A stretch of 64,000 bases of DNA from a virus. Position 1 is the first letter of the stretch, and every line of letters starts with the position of its first letter. The position numbers and the translations under genes were made by a program. Shown in pieces: positions 17,101 to 26,000 of this stretch. Where the stretch lies: positions 1 through 64,000 of IMG/VR virus record IMGVR_UViG_3300036846_000800, one strand, 5' to 3'. A model generated the notes under the pieces. That model searched no databases. It had not been told where the DNA came from and saw only the letters and a list, made by a program, of their open reading frames with translations.

Positions 17101-18679
17101 TTGCGCCGATCTTCGCGCGCATCTCAGCCGAGCGCATCACTCTCGTCCAGTCCGGCATCTTGGCTGGATTGGAGCCCATCGCATTACGGATCGCGGACAC
17201 TGCACCAATGCGATAGCCTTCGCGCTCGCTGCTGCTCATCTCCGCAAGGCGCGCCGTCAGCTCCTCGGCTGTCATGTTCCGACTGATGATGCTCTTGCCT
17301 TCACCAATCGCCTCCAGATACGCGCTTGGACCGGCCCAGGCCTCGCGCGCTGCTCTGTAAGAAGGAACCTCTGCATCCAGATTAGCGCGCAGGTCTTGCG
17401 TGAGCTTCGTGAGAGTACGCGCCTTCTGACTCTGACCGGCCCTGATCGCGGCCGAGGTCATGTCATCAAGCTGTCGCTTGGTGTAGTCCCAGAACTGGAC
17501 ATTCGGAAAAGCCGGTATCTGCCCGCCGGTGAATGTCAACATTCCTCCACGGTCTACGACAGCACCTGGGTTCATCGCGCCATAGCCATCGGCGACTGCG
17601 TTGTTTCTCCAGACCGACACCGCCTTGCGCATGGCAGCCTGCACGAACGGTGCAGCCGTCAGCTGTTCAAGCTTGGGATTCCAGACAGCACGATCGCCAT
17701 CAGCATAAGTCTGCTCGTAAAGCGGCGCAGCATTGGCTTTGCGCTCCGCCATCGTCTCCTCGATGGCTTTATAGGCAGTCTGCCGTGTACCGGTGGCCGC
17801 CGTCAGGTCGTTGGCAAGCCGCCCCATCTGTGCTTTTTGGCGCTGCTCCAGAAACGGAACAACGAGATTGCGACCAGCCCCTGGTTCCTGTGCAACATTC
17901 TCCAGCAGATCGCGCACACCCTGCTTGGCAACATCTGCGATCGTGGCCTCGGGCTTGACCTGACGAACCTCCTGCAGACGCTGGATCAATGCCTCGGGTG
18001 TATCGTTGTCGGCTTTCAGTGCCTTCGCCATTCTGGCGGCAGCGGCAGTGTCTTCACCGATACCGGTGAGACGCCCAAGGATTTTTGCTCCTGCTGAAAA
18101 ACCAATGCCGCCAGCTGTTGCCCCGGCGAGCGCGCCGCCGATGCGACCGGCCGCTTCGTATCCCGGCCCCGCCGGTTCCAGGGCTTGGCCACCCGCCTCT
18201 GACGCCAGACCTCCCGCGACTGCCGCCGGGATTCCTACCGCGAGCTTACCGGGCATGGCCGCAGCACCCGGCACGAACTCCGATGCGGTACGCGCATACT
18301 TCCCCGCCGTCGTTGCGGGCTCTGGCAGATATTGCTCAATGCCCTTCTTCCCTGTCGGGACTTCCGCAACGGGCTTGGTGAAGTACTCAGGCAGGTATGG
18401 TTTTGCTTTTGCCCAGATACCAAACGGGTCCTCATTGCCGTGGCTCAGCTCACCTAGACCAGCATCCTCGGCCGCCTTGACCAGCTGTGCTGGCCCGGTA
18501 GCCATCGTCTCGACACCCTTGATCAGACCTGCTGGGACTTGCTTAGCAACATCGATCGCTGTCTCACCCCAAGTCGGATCATGCTTCTGCAGGAAGGCAT
18601 TGGGGTCAAACCCGCCGCTCGCTGTCGGTGCTTCGTGCTTCTGCAGAAAAGCATTAGGATCGAACTCGTCAGCCATCAC
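14150..18679 (-). CDS. Giant internal virion / DNA-ejection protein (1509 aa)
   Basis: 1509 residues. The N-terminus holds two copies of FDPNAFLQKH 20 residues apart, a short motif common at the start of podoviral ejection proteins. Residues about 40-220 have Ala/Gly-rich amphipathic segments (AVGIPAAVAGGLASEAGGQA, IGGALAGATAGGIGFSAGA) that could enter membranes. Residues about 220-620 are long helices. The middle third is disordered with GG-type micro-motifs (RARGGSLDY, GMADGGLAEQ, RRRAEGGDVPEM). The last 250 residues are globular (GDWGWYNIQEPLATFP, NPISSNVRGSSYYLGNVMRG). It overlaps the next virion gene by four bases. Role inferred from size, position and composition; no lytic domain seen. 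Confidence 0.6.
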   Translation of the reverse strand: MMADEFDPNAFLQKHEAPTASGGFDPNAFLQKHDPTWGETAIDVAKQVPAGLIKGVETMATGPAQLVKAAEDAGLGELSHGNEDPFGIWAKAKPYLPEYFTKPVAEVPTGKKGIEQYLPEPATTAGKYARTASEFVPGAAAMPGKLAVGIPAAVAGGLASEAGGQALEPAGPGYEAAGRIGGALAGATAGGIGFSAGAKILGRLTGIGEDTAAAARMAKALKADNDTPEALIQRLQEVRQVKPEATIADVAKQGVRDLLENVAQEPGAGRNLVVPFLEQRQKAQMGRLANDLTAATGTRQTAYKAIEETMAERKANAAPLYEQTYADGDRAVWNPKLEQLTAAPFVQAAMRKAVSVWRNNAVADGYGAMNPGAVVDRGGMLTFTGGQIPAFPNVQFWDYTKRQLDDMTSAAIRAGQSQKARTLTKLTQDLRANLDAEVPSYRAAREAWAGPSAYLEAIGEGKSIISRNMTAEELTARLAEMSSSEREGYRIGAVSAIRNAMGSNPAKMPDWTRVMRSAEMRAKIGAMMPNPGANQNFQQALDHEIATAEVTAQSLGNSATFRRQAQAQEADSIFGQLARDAFAHKLGLGFFKSIYQNTLGKPTQAWLHAKSNESLAKMLTDITPAAPLRLTVRPSSRRGAALPTAGGVGVGLGATLPNVEEPQPESRQAGGGVPAIGGTGGRSQGAGAAAGARGPRPWPSQALQDGGEAREQSAAPVGLREKHEALLGSSPGSGGFSAQLAAQKRPLKVAKGPPATSREDIYNQLRGRGIPAEGWGAFEADTTPEGYLPRVDSRARGGSLDYPTGEREITGRAKRVDPTDNSQWENEDDENYTDPTSRVMTPGESFIDYSQSQGWRDPGTGIYQTLGMADGGLAEQVGVNDVGRNRYVPPPRADWNAPLDPQVLHHYLAAVGNPSYPTFPPFGGIPMNQEALASFPESLNIEDRRGGGSRDPTRRRAEGGDVPEMPEALERDAFERTAAAHPALTRAAGAAAANREAKEAGAPPSAAARALDYAGRQGGNAFFRPEEFDPAPSAETAMAVVGSPFSAVRGAGTVLGAGAVRRTPQLAARASPEEIARAAEASGEMTQPQLRQLYHDLGLIGQPPSSLVKPSLQTQTPAAIEAATRLKMADRAALETLTSEERKAFQQGRLKKPGFQLPSQEAAEPGKQAFAPVKKEITRAEKEFDVLREQGTAPSIFDLSPETLRRMPDVEQFPLPRVAPKMTERLAPAAQGGLRRIESAAGKAGPGDWGWYNIQEPLATFPQILGPERGPQAQRAWIDALAGTSMVNPISSNVRGSSYYLGNVMRGEPLPQVISMTDPVSGKTVQALAGPPPAGYGAKSQVQHAARVREYLQNMGDPVSNPKPFSYRQNLSGNYGPRTVDTHDIRNMVGMPYGAEAFGEGATAGGLLPGEYAALERLGGRAAQRAGVPQAQQQAATWIGGGEYTGLKSIPVPLAVELNRRAWVTAKVRGITPEQAWAEHVTGRRPLLGLGGAAVVGAGALRPGGEEQQ

Positions 18680-21600
18680 TGAATCCCCAACGTCTTCTTG
18701 ACCCTTGCGGCATTTGGATCATTGGGATTATTTCTGAGCCACTCCTCCGCCTTCGCTCGCTCGTCACCAGAGATTGTTGGTGCAGCTGGAGCCGTCTTGC
18801 GGGCAGACGGCGGCGCAGATTCAGGCCGGTTCTTGAGAACATCACCGGGCTTGTATTCCTCCCTCGACTTGATCCCCAGGAACTCATCCAAGGCACCCTT
18901 TGTAGTCGCCTGCTCCCGGCTCATATCGATGAGCATCTGATCCACGACCGCGCCCATCTGACCATGCGTGTATCCTTGTTCAAGCAGTGAGCGCGCATGC
19001 TCTCTCATGCCTTCGGTGGTGACGCCGGTTCGCGTCAGCGCATTGGCATAGCTGGCAGCCAACGTCTCGACGGCGACACCAAGCCTCCTGACCTCTGTAC
19101 CGCCGGTGTTCTTCTGATAAGCCAGAATCACATCATTGAGCTTCGGATATTGCGTTCTCGGAATCCTGGCTGAAATATCCAATACGATAGGTGCCGTGCC
19201 CTGAACGTTCGCAATCGCCGTCTCCATGCTGGCGAGACGATTGGCAAGCACGCGCGCACCAGACTTCATCCCACCGAACTTGGCGACCATTGCGTTCGCT
19301 TCGTCAGGTCCCTTTCCTTGCTCGGTGTAGTAATCCGCAGCACGGTTTTTGTAGGCTTGCTTGAGCTTGCCCATCTCCTTGCTGTTTCCAAGGTTCTGCA
19401 GGATCGAAGTGTCACCCTTGGCCAGCCGCTGCGCATTGAAATCAAACTGCTCCGGTGAGGTGTTATTCTTTTCCAGAAGCTTGCGAAGCTCCGCCTCCTT
19501 GGCGGGCGGATTCTTGTAGCGATAGCCCTCCCTCGCGACCTGAGCTGCCGTCTCCTTCTGATCGTCAGTCGTGACCGGCGCACCCGGCCCACCGGATATC
19601 GTCTCCACATCTGGCGTGGTGGCCTGTGTCTGCCGCTGCGTAGTTGATGGTGCAGCAGGCTGTGCTGGCTGTGCCGGCTGCGCTGGTGCCGGTGCTGCAG
19701 GCGCGTTACCTACGCCCGTCGACGGCGCAACTGGAGCTTTTACAGATGGAGCTGTCGGCGCGGGCTGCGCTGGTGCCGGTGCTGCGGGCTGTGCAGGAGC
19801 CGTTTGTGTCGGCCACGGTTGCTGCGGCGGCGCATTTGGGTCTTCCGGCGGCGTGTACCGCTTGTAGCCCCCTTGTCCATCCGGGACCAAAACATCATCA
19901 CCGACCTTGAACGGTTTGCCTTCAGTCACCCCATGTTGTCGCTTGGACTCTTCCAGCTGCGCCTGACCAGGACTCTTCAAGCCAAGGTCCATTATCTTGC
20001 CATCGCTGTGACGAACAGCCACCATTCCATCAGCGGTGGTGATTATCTGCGGCTTTTCATCGAGCACACGGTTGCGCTCAGCAATCTGCTGCGCCGACAT
20101 CGACTGTGCTGCACCACCGATGGCGCTAAGCTCCCGACCCCTGATGCCGGGCTTGGCCATCAGCGCGGTGCCGAACTGCCAGAACGGATTGGTTGCCAAG
20201 CGCTGGGCAAACGTTGCAGGAGGCGCACCCATACCGGGGATTTGGCGCGACCCGCCAGGAGGGCCGGCGCCGACCCTGGGGCCAGCCATGCCCTGCTGCT
20301 TCTGCTCGCCGTCTGTAACCCCGACCTTCTCTCGCTCGCCTTCCGGGTACTTCTGCTGCGCAACGTCAGCGCCCTGCGGCCCGCGCGGGCCGATCCCCGT
20401 CATGCTGGGTCCGGTATATCCAAACCGACGTGCTGCCGGGAGATCAGGCCCCTCGACACCAGCATATTCCGTCCCACTCCCGGTCTGTACCGAGCCGGTC
20501 TGCGGGCCGCCGGCAAACCCAACGTAGCGTCCCGTGCGCGGGTCAAAGCTGGCATTGCCGGTCGCAAAGTTCACCGGGTTGGCACCGCCCCATAGCGCCG
20601 GACTGACGCCGATACCGGATGCAGCACGGGCGTTCGTCGTCGTCCCGGGGTAATACCGATCCGGCGTGTCAGGACCTCGGCTCAACGTATAAGGCAGCGA
20701 CTCGCCGCGTGCTGCAGCCCGATCCAGAGTGAGCGCTTGATAAGCGTTACGCGCCGCCGGGTTGGTGCCAACTTCCGCCGTAGTATTCGCGTCGAATTTT
20801 TGCCTCAGCGCCGGATTGCTCTCCAACATCGGTCGGAAGCGCTCGCGCACCCGCGCAAGGTTGGGCATGTCCTCAGCCTGCTTGGGTAACTCGCCGCTGG
20901 GTGAGCCGCGCGCCGGCCCAGCAATCCCAGGCGACAGCTCTCGCCCCCTCGGATCAAGCACACCGAGATCGGTCATCGTGAGCTGATCGTCGTCAACGTC
21001 ACCACCTTCCTGGCGCCTTTGCGGTGCGTGGGGTGGGAGCGCCATCGGCCCGACGACCTTGGGGTAGCTCTTGGGATCGCCCTTGTAGCGGAAGCCGTAG
21101 AGCGGCTCGCCGCCGTCGGTCTTACCCACACGCTGCACATCGGTCTTGGTCTTGGGATCGGACAGCGCGAACAAGCTCGTCGCCACCGGGATGGCCTTGG
21201 TGGCCAGCTCCAGGCCCGATTGCAGCGTGCTCTTCTGTGGGACAGCAGCTGTTCCAGCCGTCTGCTGTATCGGGAACGTCGGTGCCTGCCCTTTGATATT
21301 CGGCCGGCCGAACAGACTAGAGATGTTCACCCGCTGGTGCTGCGGAGTGTTGTATCGCGTGGAGGACGCTGCCGGCGCCGGCTCGCTGCCGCGATCCCCG
21401 CGATCCTGGTATTCCGGCAACCCCGCCGGCTCGTGATCGCCGTACTCGTCGTCGTCGGCCGAGCCGCCGTCCGCCAGCATGGGGATGGCCACCAATCCAC
21501 CGTTGCTGTGGCGGGCAAGTATGATAGGCACGAGCCCACCGCGTGCGCGCGGCCTGACAATGCCGCCACGTTTCTGGCCGCCAGCGCCAGTGGCAGCACC

Positions 21601-22368
21601 TATGAGACCGATGCCCGCGCCCGCCGCGCCTATGGCCTGGGCAGCGCCGCTTTGCGAAGGAGGATTGTTGGAGCCGGCCGCAGTCTGGCCAAGCAATGGT
21701 CCCACGCCGCCCAGCAGACTGCCGTACCAGTTCAGCGACTGGAACGGATAGGCCGAGGACATCATCGCGTTTTGCTGCGCGACATCCGCCTCCTTCTGCG
21801 CCTGCTGCTGCTGCATGGTGCCCCAGCCCAGCGCAGCACCCGCACCCTGCAAGCCCATCGTCTTGAGCTGGTTGTACTCGTTGAGCGCCTGCGTGTAGCC
21901 GGCCTGACGTAATCCAGCGATCACCGGCGCCTGTGCCAGCTGCTGCTGACCGGCCATAACCCCCTGGGCAACGCCCGCGCGATCGCCGCCGAAGGCATTG
22001 CCAGCCTTGATCGCACCACTGAGCAGGTCGTTGGACTGGATCGCGTTCTGATTGTTGAACCAGTCCTGGGTCTTGTTCACCACGTCTTCGGTGAAGGGAG
22101 ATTCAATGCTCTGCACCTTGGCGGGGTCGAAGTTCCCCATATCCAGGCCTTGATTGAACAGCGTGTTGCCGGCCTGCGTCTGCTGCGCGTTCAGCGGCGC
22201 AACTGTTCCCAGCATCGCCGGATTGAACGCCGTCTTTGACACGTCGTTCGCCCGGTTGAGGAAGTCGGTGTAGAGGTTACCCGCAAACTGGCTTGGCGCC
22301 GTTGTCGAGTTAAACGTGGTCGACGCCGCGCTGGGAACTGGAGGTGAGCCGCCGCCCTTACCGCACAT
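18676..22368 (-). CDS. Giant internal virion / DNA-ejection protein (1230 aa)
   Basis: 1230 residues. The first 240 are a helical, Gln/Ala-rich domain (GNTLFNQGLDMGNFDPAKVQ, LNEYNQLKTMGLQGAGAALG) like podoviral internal proteins. A stretch of GG motifs follows (QKRGGIVRPRARGGLVP, HSNGGLVAIPMLADGG). The middle is disordered and rich in Pro, Ala and Gln (about 820-950). The last 250 residues are an ordered helical domain (AELRKLLEKNNTSPEQFDF, ETAIANVQGTAPIVLDISAR, YTHGQMGAVVDQMLIDMSRE). It sits in an ejection cluster with the 1509- and 1955-residue proteins. Function by context. Confidence 0.6.
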   Translation of the reverse strand: MCGKGGGSPPVPSAASTTFNSTTAPSQFAGNLYTDFLNRANDVSKTAFNPAMLGTVAPLNAQQTQAGNTLFNQGLDMGNFDPAKVQSIESPFTEDVVNKTQDWFNNQNAIQSNDLLSGAIKAGNAFGGDRAGVAQGVMAGQQQLAQAPVIAGLRQAGYTQALNEYNQLKTMGLQGAGAALGWGTMQQQQAQKEADVAQQNAMMSSAYPFQSLNWYGSLLGGVGPLLGQTAAGSNNPPSQSGAAQAIGAAGAGIGLIGAATGAGGQKRGGIVRPRARGGLVPIILARHSNGGLVAIPMLADGGSADDDEYGDHEPAGLPEYQDRGDRGSEPAPAASSTRYNTPQHQRVNISSLFGRPNIKGQAPTFPIQQTAGTAAVPQKSTLQSGLELATKAIPVATSLFALSDPKTKTDVQRVGKTDGGEPLYGFRYKGDPKSYPKVVGPMALPPHAPQRRQEGGDVDDDQLTMTDLGVLDPRGRELSPGIAGPARGSPSGELPKQAEDMPNLARVRERFRPMLESNPALRQKFDANTTAEVGTNPAARNAYQALTLDRAAARGESLPYTLSRGPDTPDRYYPGTTTNARAASGIGVSPALWGGANPVNFATGNASFDPRTGRYVGFAGGPQTGSVQTGSGTEYAGVEGPDLPAARRFGYTGPSMTGIGPRGPQGADVAQQKYPEGEREKVGVTDGEQKQQGMAGPRVGAGPPGGSRQIPGMGAPPATFAQRLATNPFWQFGTALMAKPGIRGRELSAIGGAAQSMSAQQIAERNRVLDEKPQIITTADGMVAVRHSDGKIMDLGLKSPGQAQLEESKRQHGVTEGKPFKVGDDVLVPDGQGGYKRYTPPEDPNAPPQQPWPTQTAPAQPAAPAPAQPAPTAPSVKAPVAPSTGVGNAPAAPAPAQPAQPAQPAAPSTTQRQTQATTPDVETISGGPGAPVTTDDQKETAAQVAREGYRYKNPPAKEAELRKLLEKNNTSPEQFDFNAQRLAKGDTSILQNLGNSKEMGKLKQAYKNRAADYYTEQGKGPDEANAMVAKFGGMKSGARVLANRLASMETAIANVQGTAPIVLDISARIPRTQYPKLNDVILAYQKNTGGTEVRRLGVAVETLAASYANALTRTGVTTEGMREHARSLLEQGYTHGQMGAVVDQMLIDMSREQATTKGALDEFLGIKSREEYKPGDVLKNRPESAPPSARKTAPAAPTISGDERAKAEEWLRNNPNDPNAARVKKTLGIQ

Positions 22369-23008
22369 GTTCCTCTCCGCTCTTGTTGCTTCGGCTTACG
22401 CGAATCAACGTCTCGACTTGCGGCCGTACCCGTTCTTCTCCGCGCGAACGTCCGCTATTGAGCTTGTTCAAATCCTCGATAGCCGTCATCTCACGCCGCG
22501 CTAGATCACCCTGGCGCGGCGTCTCGCCATACATGAAGAAGCCGCCGACGCAGGGCACATGTCGCGCATACATACGAATTTTCGCCTCGGTGCGTAAAAA
22601 ACTAATGATCCCGCAGAAGAACGGCATGATCTTCCCGCGCGTCTTGAACCACTCGTGCGCCCACTTGCCCTGCTCTAGGAGCTTCCTCCCGTAGTCGCTC
22701 CTCCGAAAATCAGGGTGCACGTAATTCCAGCGCTCCAGCAGATACTCGTCATCGCTGTACCAATCGCTGGCAATGCACATGCCCAAAGTCGCCACCACGC
22801 GTGGTCCCTCATCGATCACAAAGATGATCCCACCCTGGCGCTCGGTCGCAAGACGAATGCCGGCGAGAACCTTCTCGCGGTTCATGCTGAACATCGCGTT
22901 CTCAGCATGCAGCAACACCAGCAACCCAAATATCTCGCCCTCGTCAGCCTTGGTCGCGAGCCGCACTCCCGGCACACCTGCTTCGAGATCGAACAACGGA
23001 GGTTTCAC
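22358..23008 (-). CDS. GNAT-fold acetyltransferase-like virion-cluster protein
   Basis: 216 residues. VRLATKADEGEIFGLLVLLH at the start, GGIIFVIDEGPRVVATLG in the middle, and YVHPDFRRSDYGRKLLEQGK match the GNAT pattern of motifs C, D and A, with RRSDYGRKLL in the acetyl-CoA loop position. The last 40 residues are basic. Phage GNAT-like proteins occur in some podoviral internal-protein clusters; their substrate is not known. It overlaps both neighbours, so it is expressed with the ejection proteins. It may modify host or virion proteins. Confidence 0.65.
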   Translation of the reverse strand: MKPPLFDLEAGVPGVRLATKADEGEIFGLLVLLHAENAMFSMNREKVLAGIRLATERQGGIIFVIDEGPRVVATLGMCIASDWYSDDEYLLERWNYVHPDFRRSDYGRKLLEQGKWAHEWFKTRGKIMPFFCGIISFLRTEAKIRMYARHVPCVGGFFMYGETPRQGDLARREMTAIEDLNKLNSGRSRGEERVRPQVETLIRVSRSNKSGEEHVR

Positions 23009-26000
23009 TGCACAGGCCTCGGTAGTTTCTGGAGATGACTGATCACATGCTTGCGCACCATCAACACACTGTTGGAGAGAGTCTTCTTACCCAGCTCAGG
23101 ATCACCCTGGCCCAGCTCACGCACGAACTCGGGGTCGACCAGACACTCGCCACCCGCCGTCACGATGGGCACCAGATCATCGGTGTCACCGCCCTGCGCA
23201 AACCCCTTGGTGACGCCCCTGGATATCTGAGCCGTCGGCGCCCGCACTGCACGCGAGCGCATCGCGTTCTGGATGCCCATCGGCCCAATGCTGTGCGAGA
23301 TCGCCTGCCCCCACAGCTTGGCGCCGGCATTGGTGTTGCCCTGACCGAGGCCCGAGACCACGTCAGCTGGAAGCACGAACGATCCGGGCGCCGTCCGCAT
23401 CGGGATGCGATCGGTGCGGCCGGCCACCGAGCTGTTGATCAGATGCACCCCAGGCGGGTTGATGGCCGGACGGATGTTCGCCCCACTGTAGTGCGCTTGG
23501 CTTGCCATCGAGCGCATCTGCGCGGGACCAAACGACTTGAGCCCACCAACCGCGTAGTACCCCGGCTCGGTCACATAGCCGCCCTCGGCCATGCCGAAGG
23601 AGGGCTGCGGTTGCTGCAGCGTGAGGGTCTTGCTGTCATCCTGAGCCGGCGCCGGGTTCTGCTCCTTGCGCGAGAAGCCGATCTCACCAAACATCTGCCC
23701 CAGCTGCTGATCATTGAAACCGGCATTGGTCAGCCCAGCAGCAATCCTCGGATCGCTCTGCATTGCCCCGGCCGCTTGCCCAGGGTTCTGCGCAACCATC
23801 CGCTCGGTCTCGCCACCCATCTCGCTGACGCTCTGGCTGGCACCAGTACGCCCGCCGAGGCCGCCGGGACTGACCCCGGGACCAACAAGACCAGGAGCGG
23901 CACCAGTACGACCGCCTGTGCGACCGCCGGGGGTCGGCGCTTCGGTTTCCGGCGCTTCGGTCTCTGGGGTGCCGGCTTGCGCAGTCGGCCCAGCCGGTGA
24001 ACCGGTAGCTGGCTCGCCGCTGCCGGGTGCAGGCGCGCCACCGACAGGCGCTGCCTCGCCACCAACCCCGGGAGTAGCCGGCGCAGTCTGGGCTGTCTGC
24101 GCTGGCGTCGCTGCAGGCACGCCCTGAATGCCGGTGAAACTTGGAACACCGGTGAAACCCTGCTGCGGATTGTCGGGCTGATCGGTGAAGGCTGCCGGTG
24201 CAGCAATCGACCCATGCGGCCCAAGACCAGCAATGGACGGACCAACCTGTCCATGCGGCCCAGCAGCGGGGTCGCCTCGACCTGGAGATACGCCGTAGGG
24301 CGCGGTCGCTCTGTCGCCCTTGTCGGCAAGATTCGATGGGGTTGCCGGAACGCCACTGCGACCCTGGATACCGGGGAAGCCACCGATCGGGTCGCCCGGT
24401 TGGGCGAGCGCGGGACCGAACACATCAAGAGCTGGTCCCAGCTGTCCCGGCTGGGCCAGACCGTAAGGATTGGCCAGGGTTTGTGGCGCCTGCGTTACAG
24501 TCGTCGGAGCAGGACTGGGGAAATCCGTCAGCGCCTCGGTCTGGGCGCCGAGCGTGCTCTCCCAGCCACCCGGCAATCCACCTGTTGTACTCTTCCCACC
24601 GGTAAAGCCAGTGACATAACTAGGAGCAGCAGTCGGCTCAGCAGTCGGTGCGGGAGACAGATCAGTGAAGGCGTTACTCACTGTCTGGTTGGGCGACGTC
24701 AGATCGTCAAAGGCATTGCTCACCGTCTGGTTTGGCGACGTCGTTAAATCTTCAAAGGCTTGGGACACCGTCTGGTTAGGACTGGGAGTGGGATTACTTA
24801 AATCCATACTCTCAAAGTCAGGGCTGGGGAGGTCCGCAAAGGCTTGAGACACCGTCTGGTTAGGGCTCATGCTCGCAGGCGCCGCGATGCTGCGATCAGC
24901 AGCAGTGAGCGTGTCCTGCGCTACCGATGGCACCGCATACGACGGGGTCGCCATCGGGTTGGCGTGCGCTGCCGCAAGGTTCTCCATGTCCTGTTGTGTG
25001 GCAGGTTGGCCCTTCTCCCCCAGGGCCGTGAAGGCATTGCTTACCGTCTGATTTGGCGACGTCAAAGCATCGAAGGCAGCGCCCACTTGCGCGTTGGGCG
25101 ATCCGGCAAGCGCGTCAAAGCTATTCGCAACCGACTGCGCCGCCGTCGGCCCCTGCGTGGTCTGCCCGACGTTCGACATGCCAGTGAAGGCACCGGGCGC
25201 GAAGCCCGCTGGATCGCCCTTGCCGCCAGTGAAGCTGGTCTGGGCACCGGGCGTCACCCCCTCAAAGCCGGTCATGCCGGGGCCAACCATGCCGGTGACC
25301 GCACTGGGGGCGGCCATGTTGCCGTAGCTTGGATCGCCGAGCCCCGCGTGAGTGGCGGCGGCTTGCGTCGCACCGCGATCGCCCTTGCCCTGCGTGCTCT
25401 CGTAGCCGAGCGAGGGCTGACCGGTGAAGGCGCCGGGAGAGAAGCCGTAGCTCGGATCAGCGGCGAAGGACGTCACCGCACCGGGGGTCGGCCCCTCGAA
25501 GCCGCTCATGGTACCGCCGATCTGACCCGGCGCCGCCAAGCCGGGGGCCGCCATGTTCTGTGCCGCCGCCGTCAGCGCATTGGTCAGGCCCTGCGATGGT
25601 GCCGGCGCGTCCGCCAGCGCATCGAAGCCCGCTCCCACCGCCTCGGCGGCACTCGGGGCACCGGTGAGCCCAGCCAGCCCCATGTTCCCGCCAACCACAC
25701 CGTAATTTGCCGCCTGCGCTGACCCAACGAGTCCGCCGCCCAGGTTGGCTTCTCCAGGTGTTGGCGTGTTGAACGACGGGGCCGGACCAATATCGAACGG
25801 GCTAGGCGCAGGCGTGAACGTCGGTGGTGCAACAGGAGCGAGCGGTACTGCCGGCGATACCGGAACTGTCGGATCGACAACCGGCTCGTCGTGGGTCATG
25901 CCCACATACGGATCAAGCGAAACCGCTGGCGCGGCCAGCGCGGGCGCACCGTGCGCCACACCGGTATAACCAAGGCTTTCGATAGCTCCAGTGATGGCGT

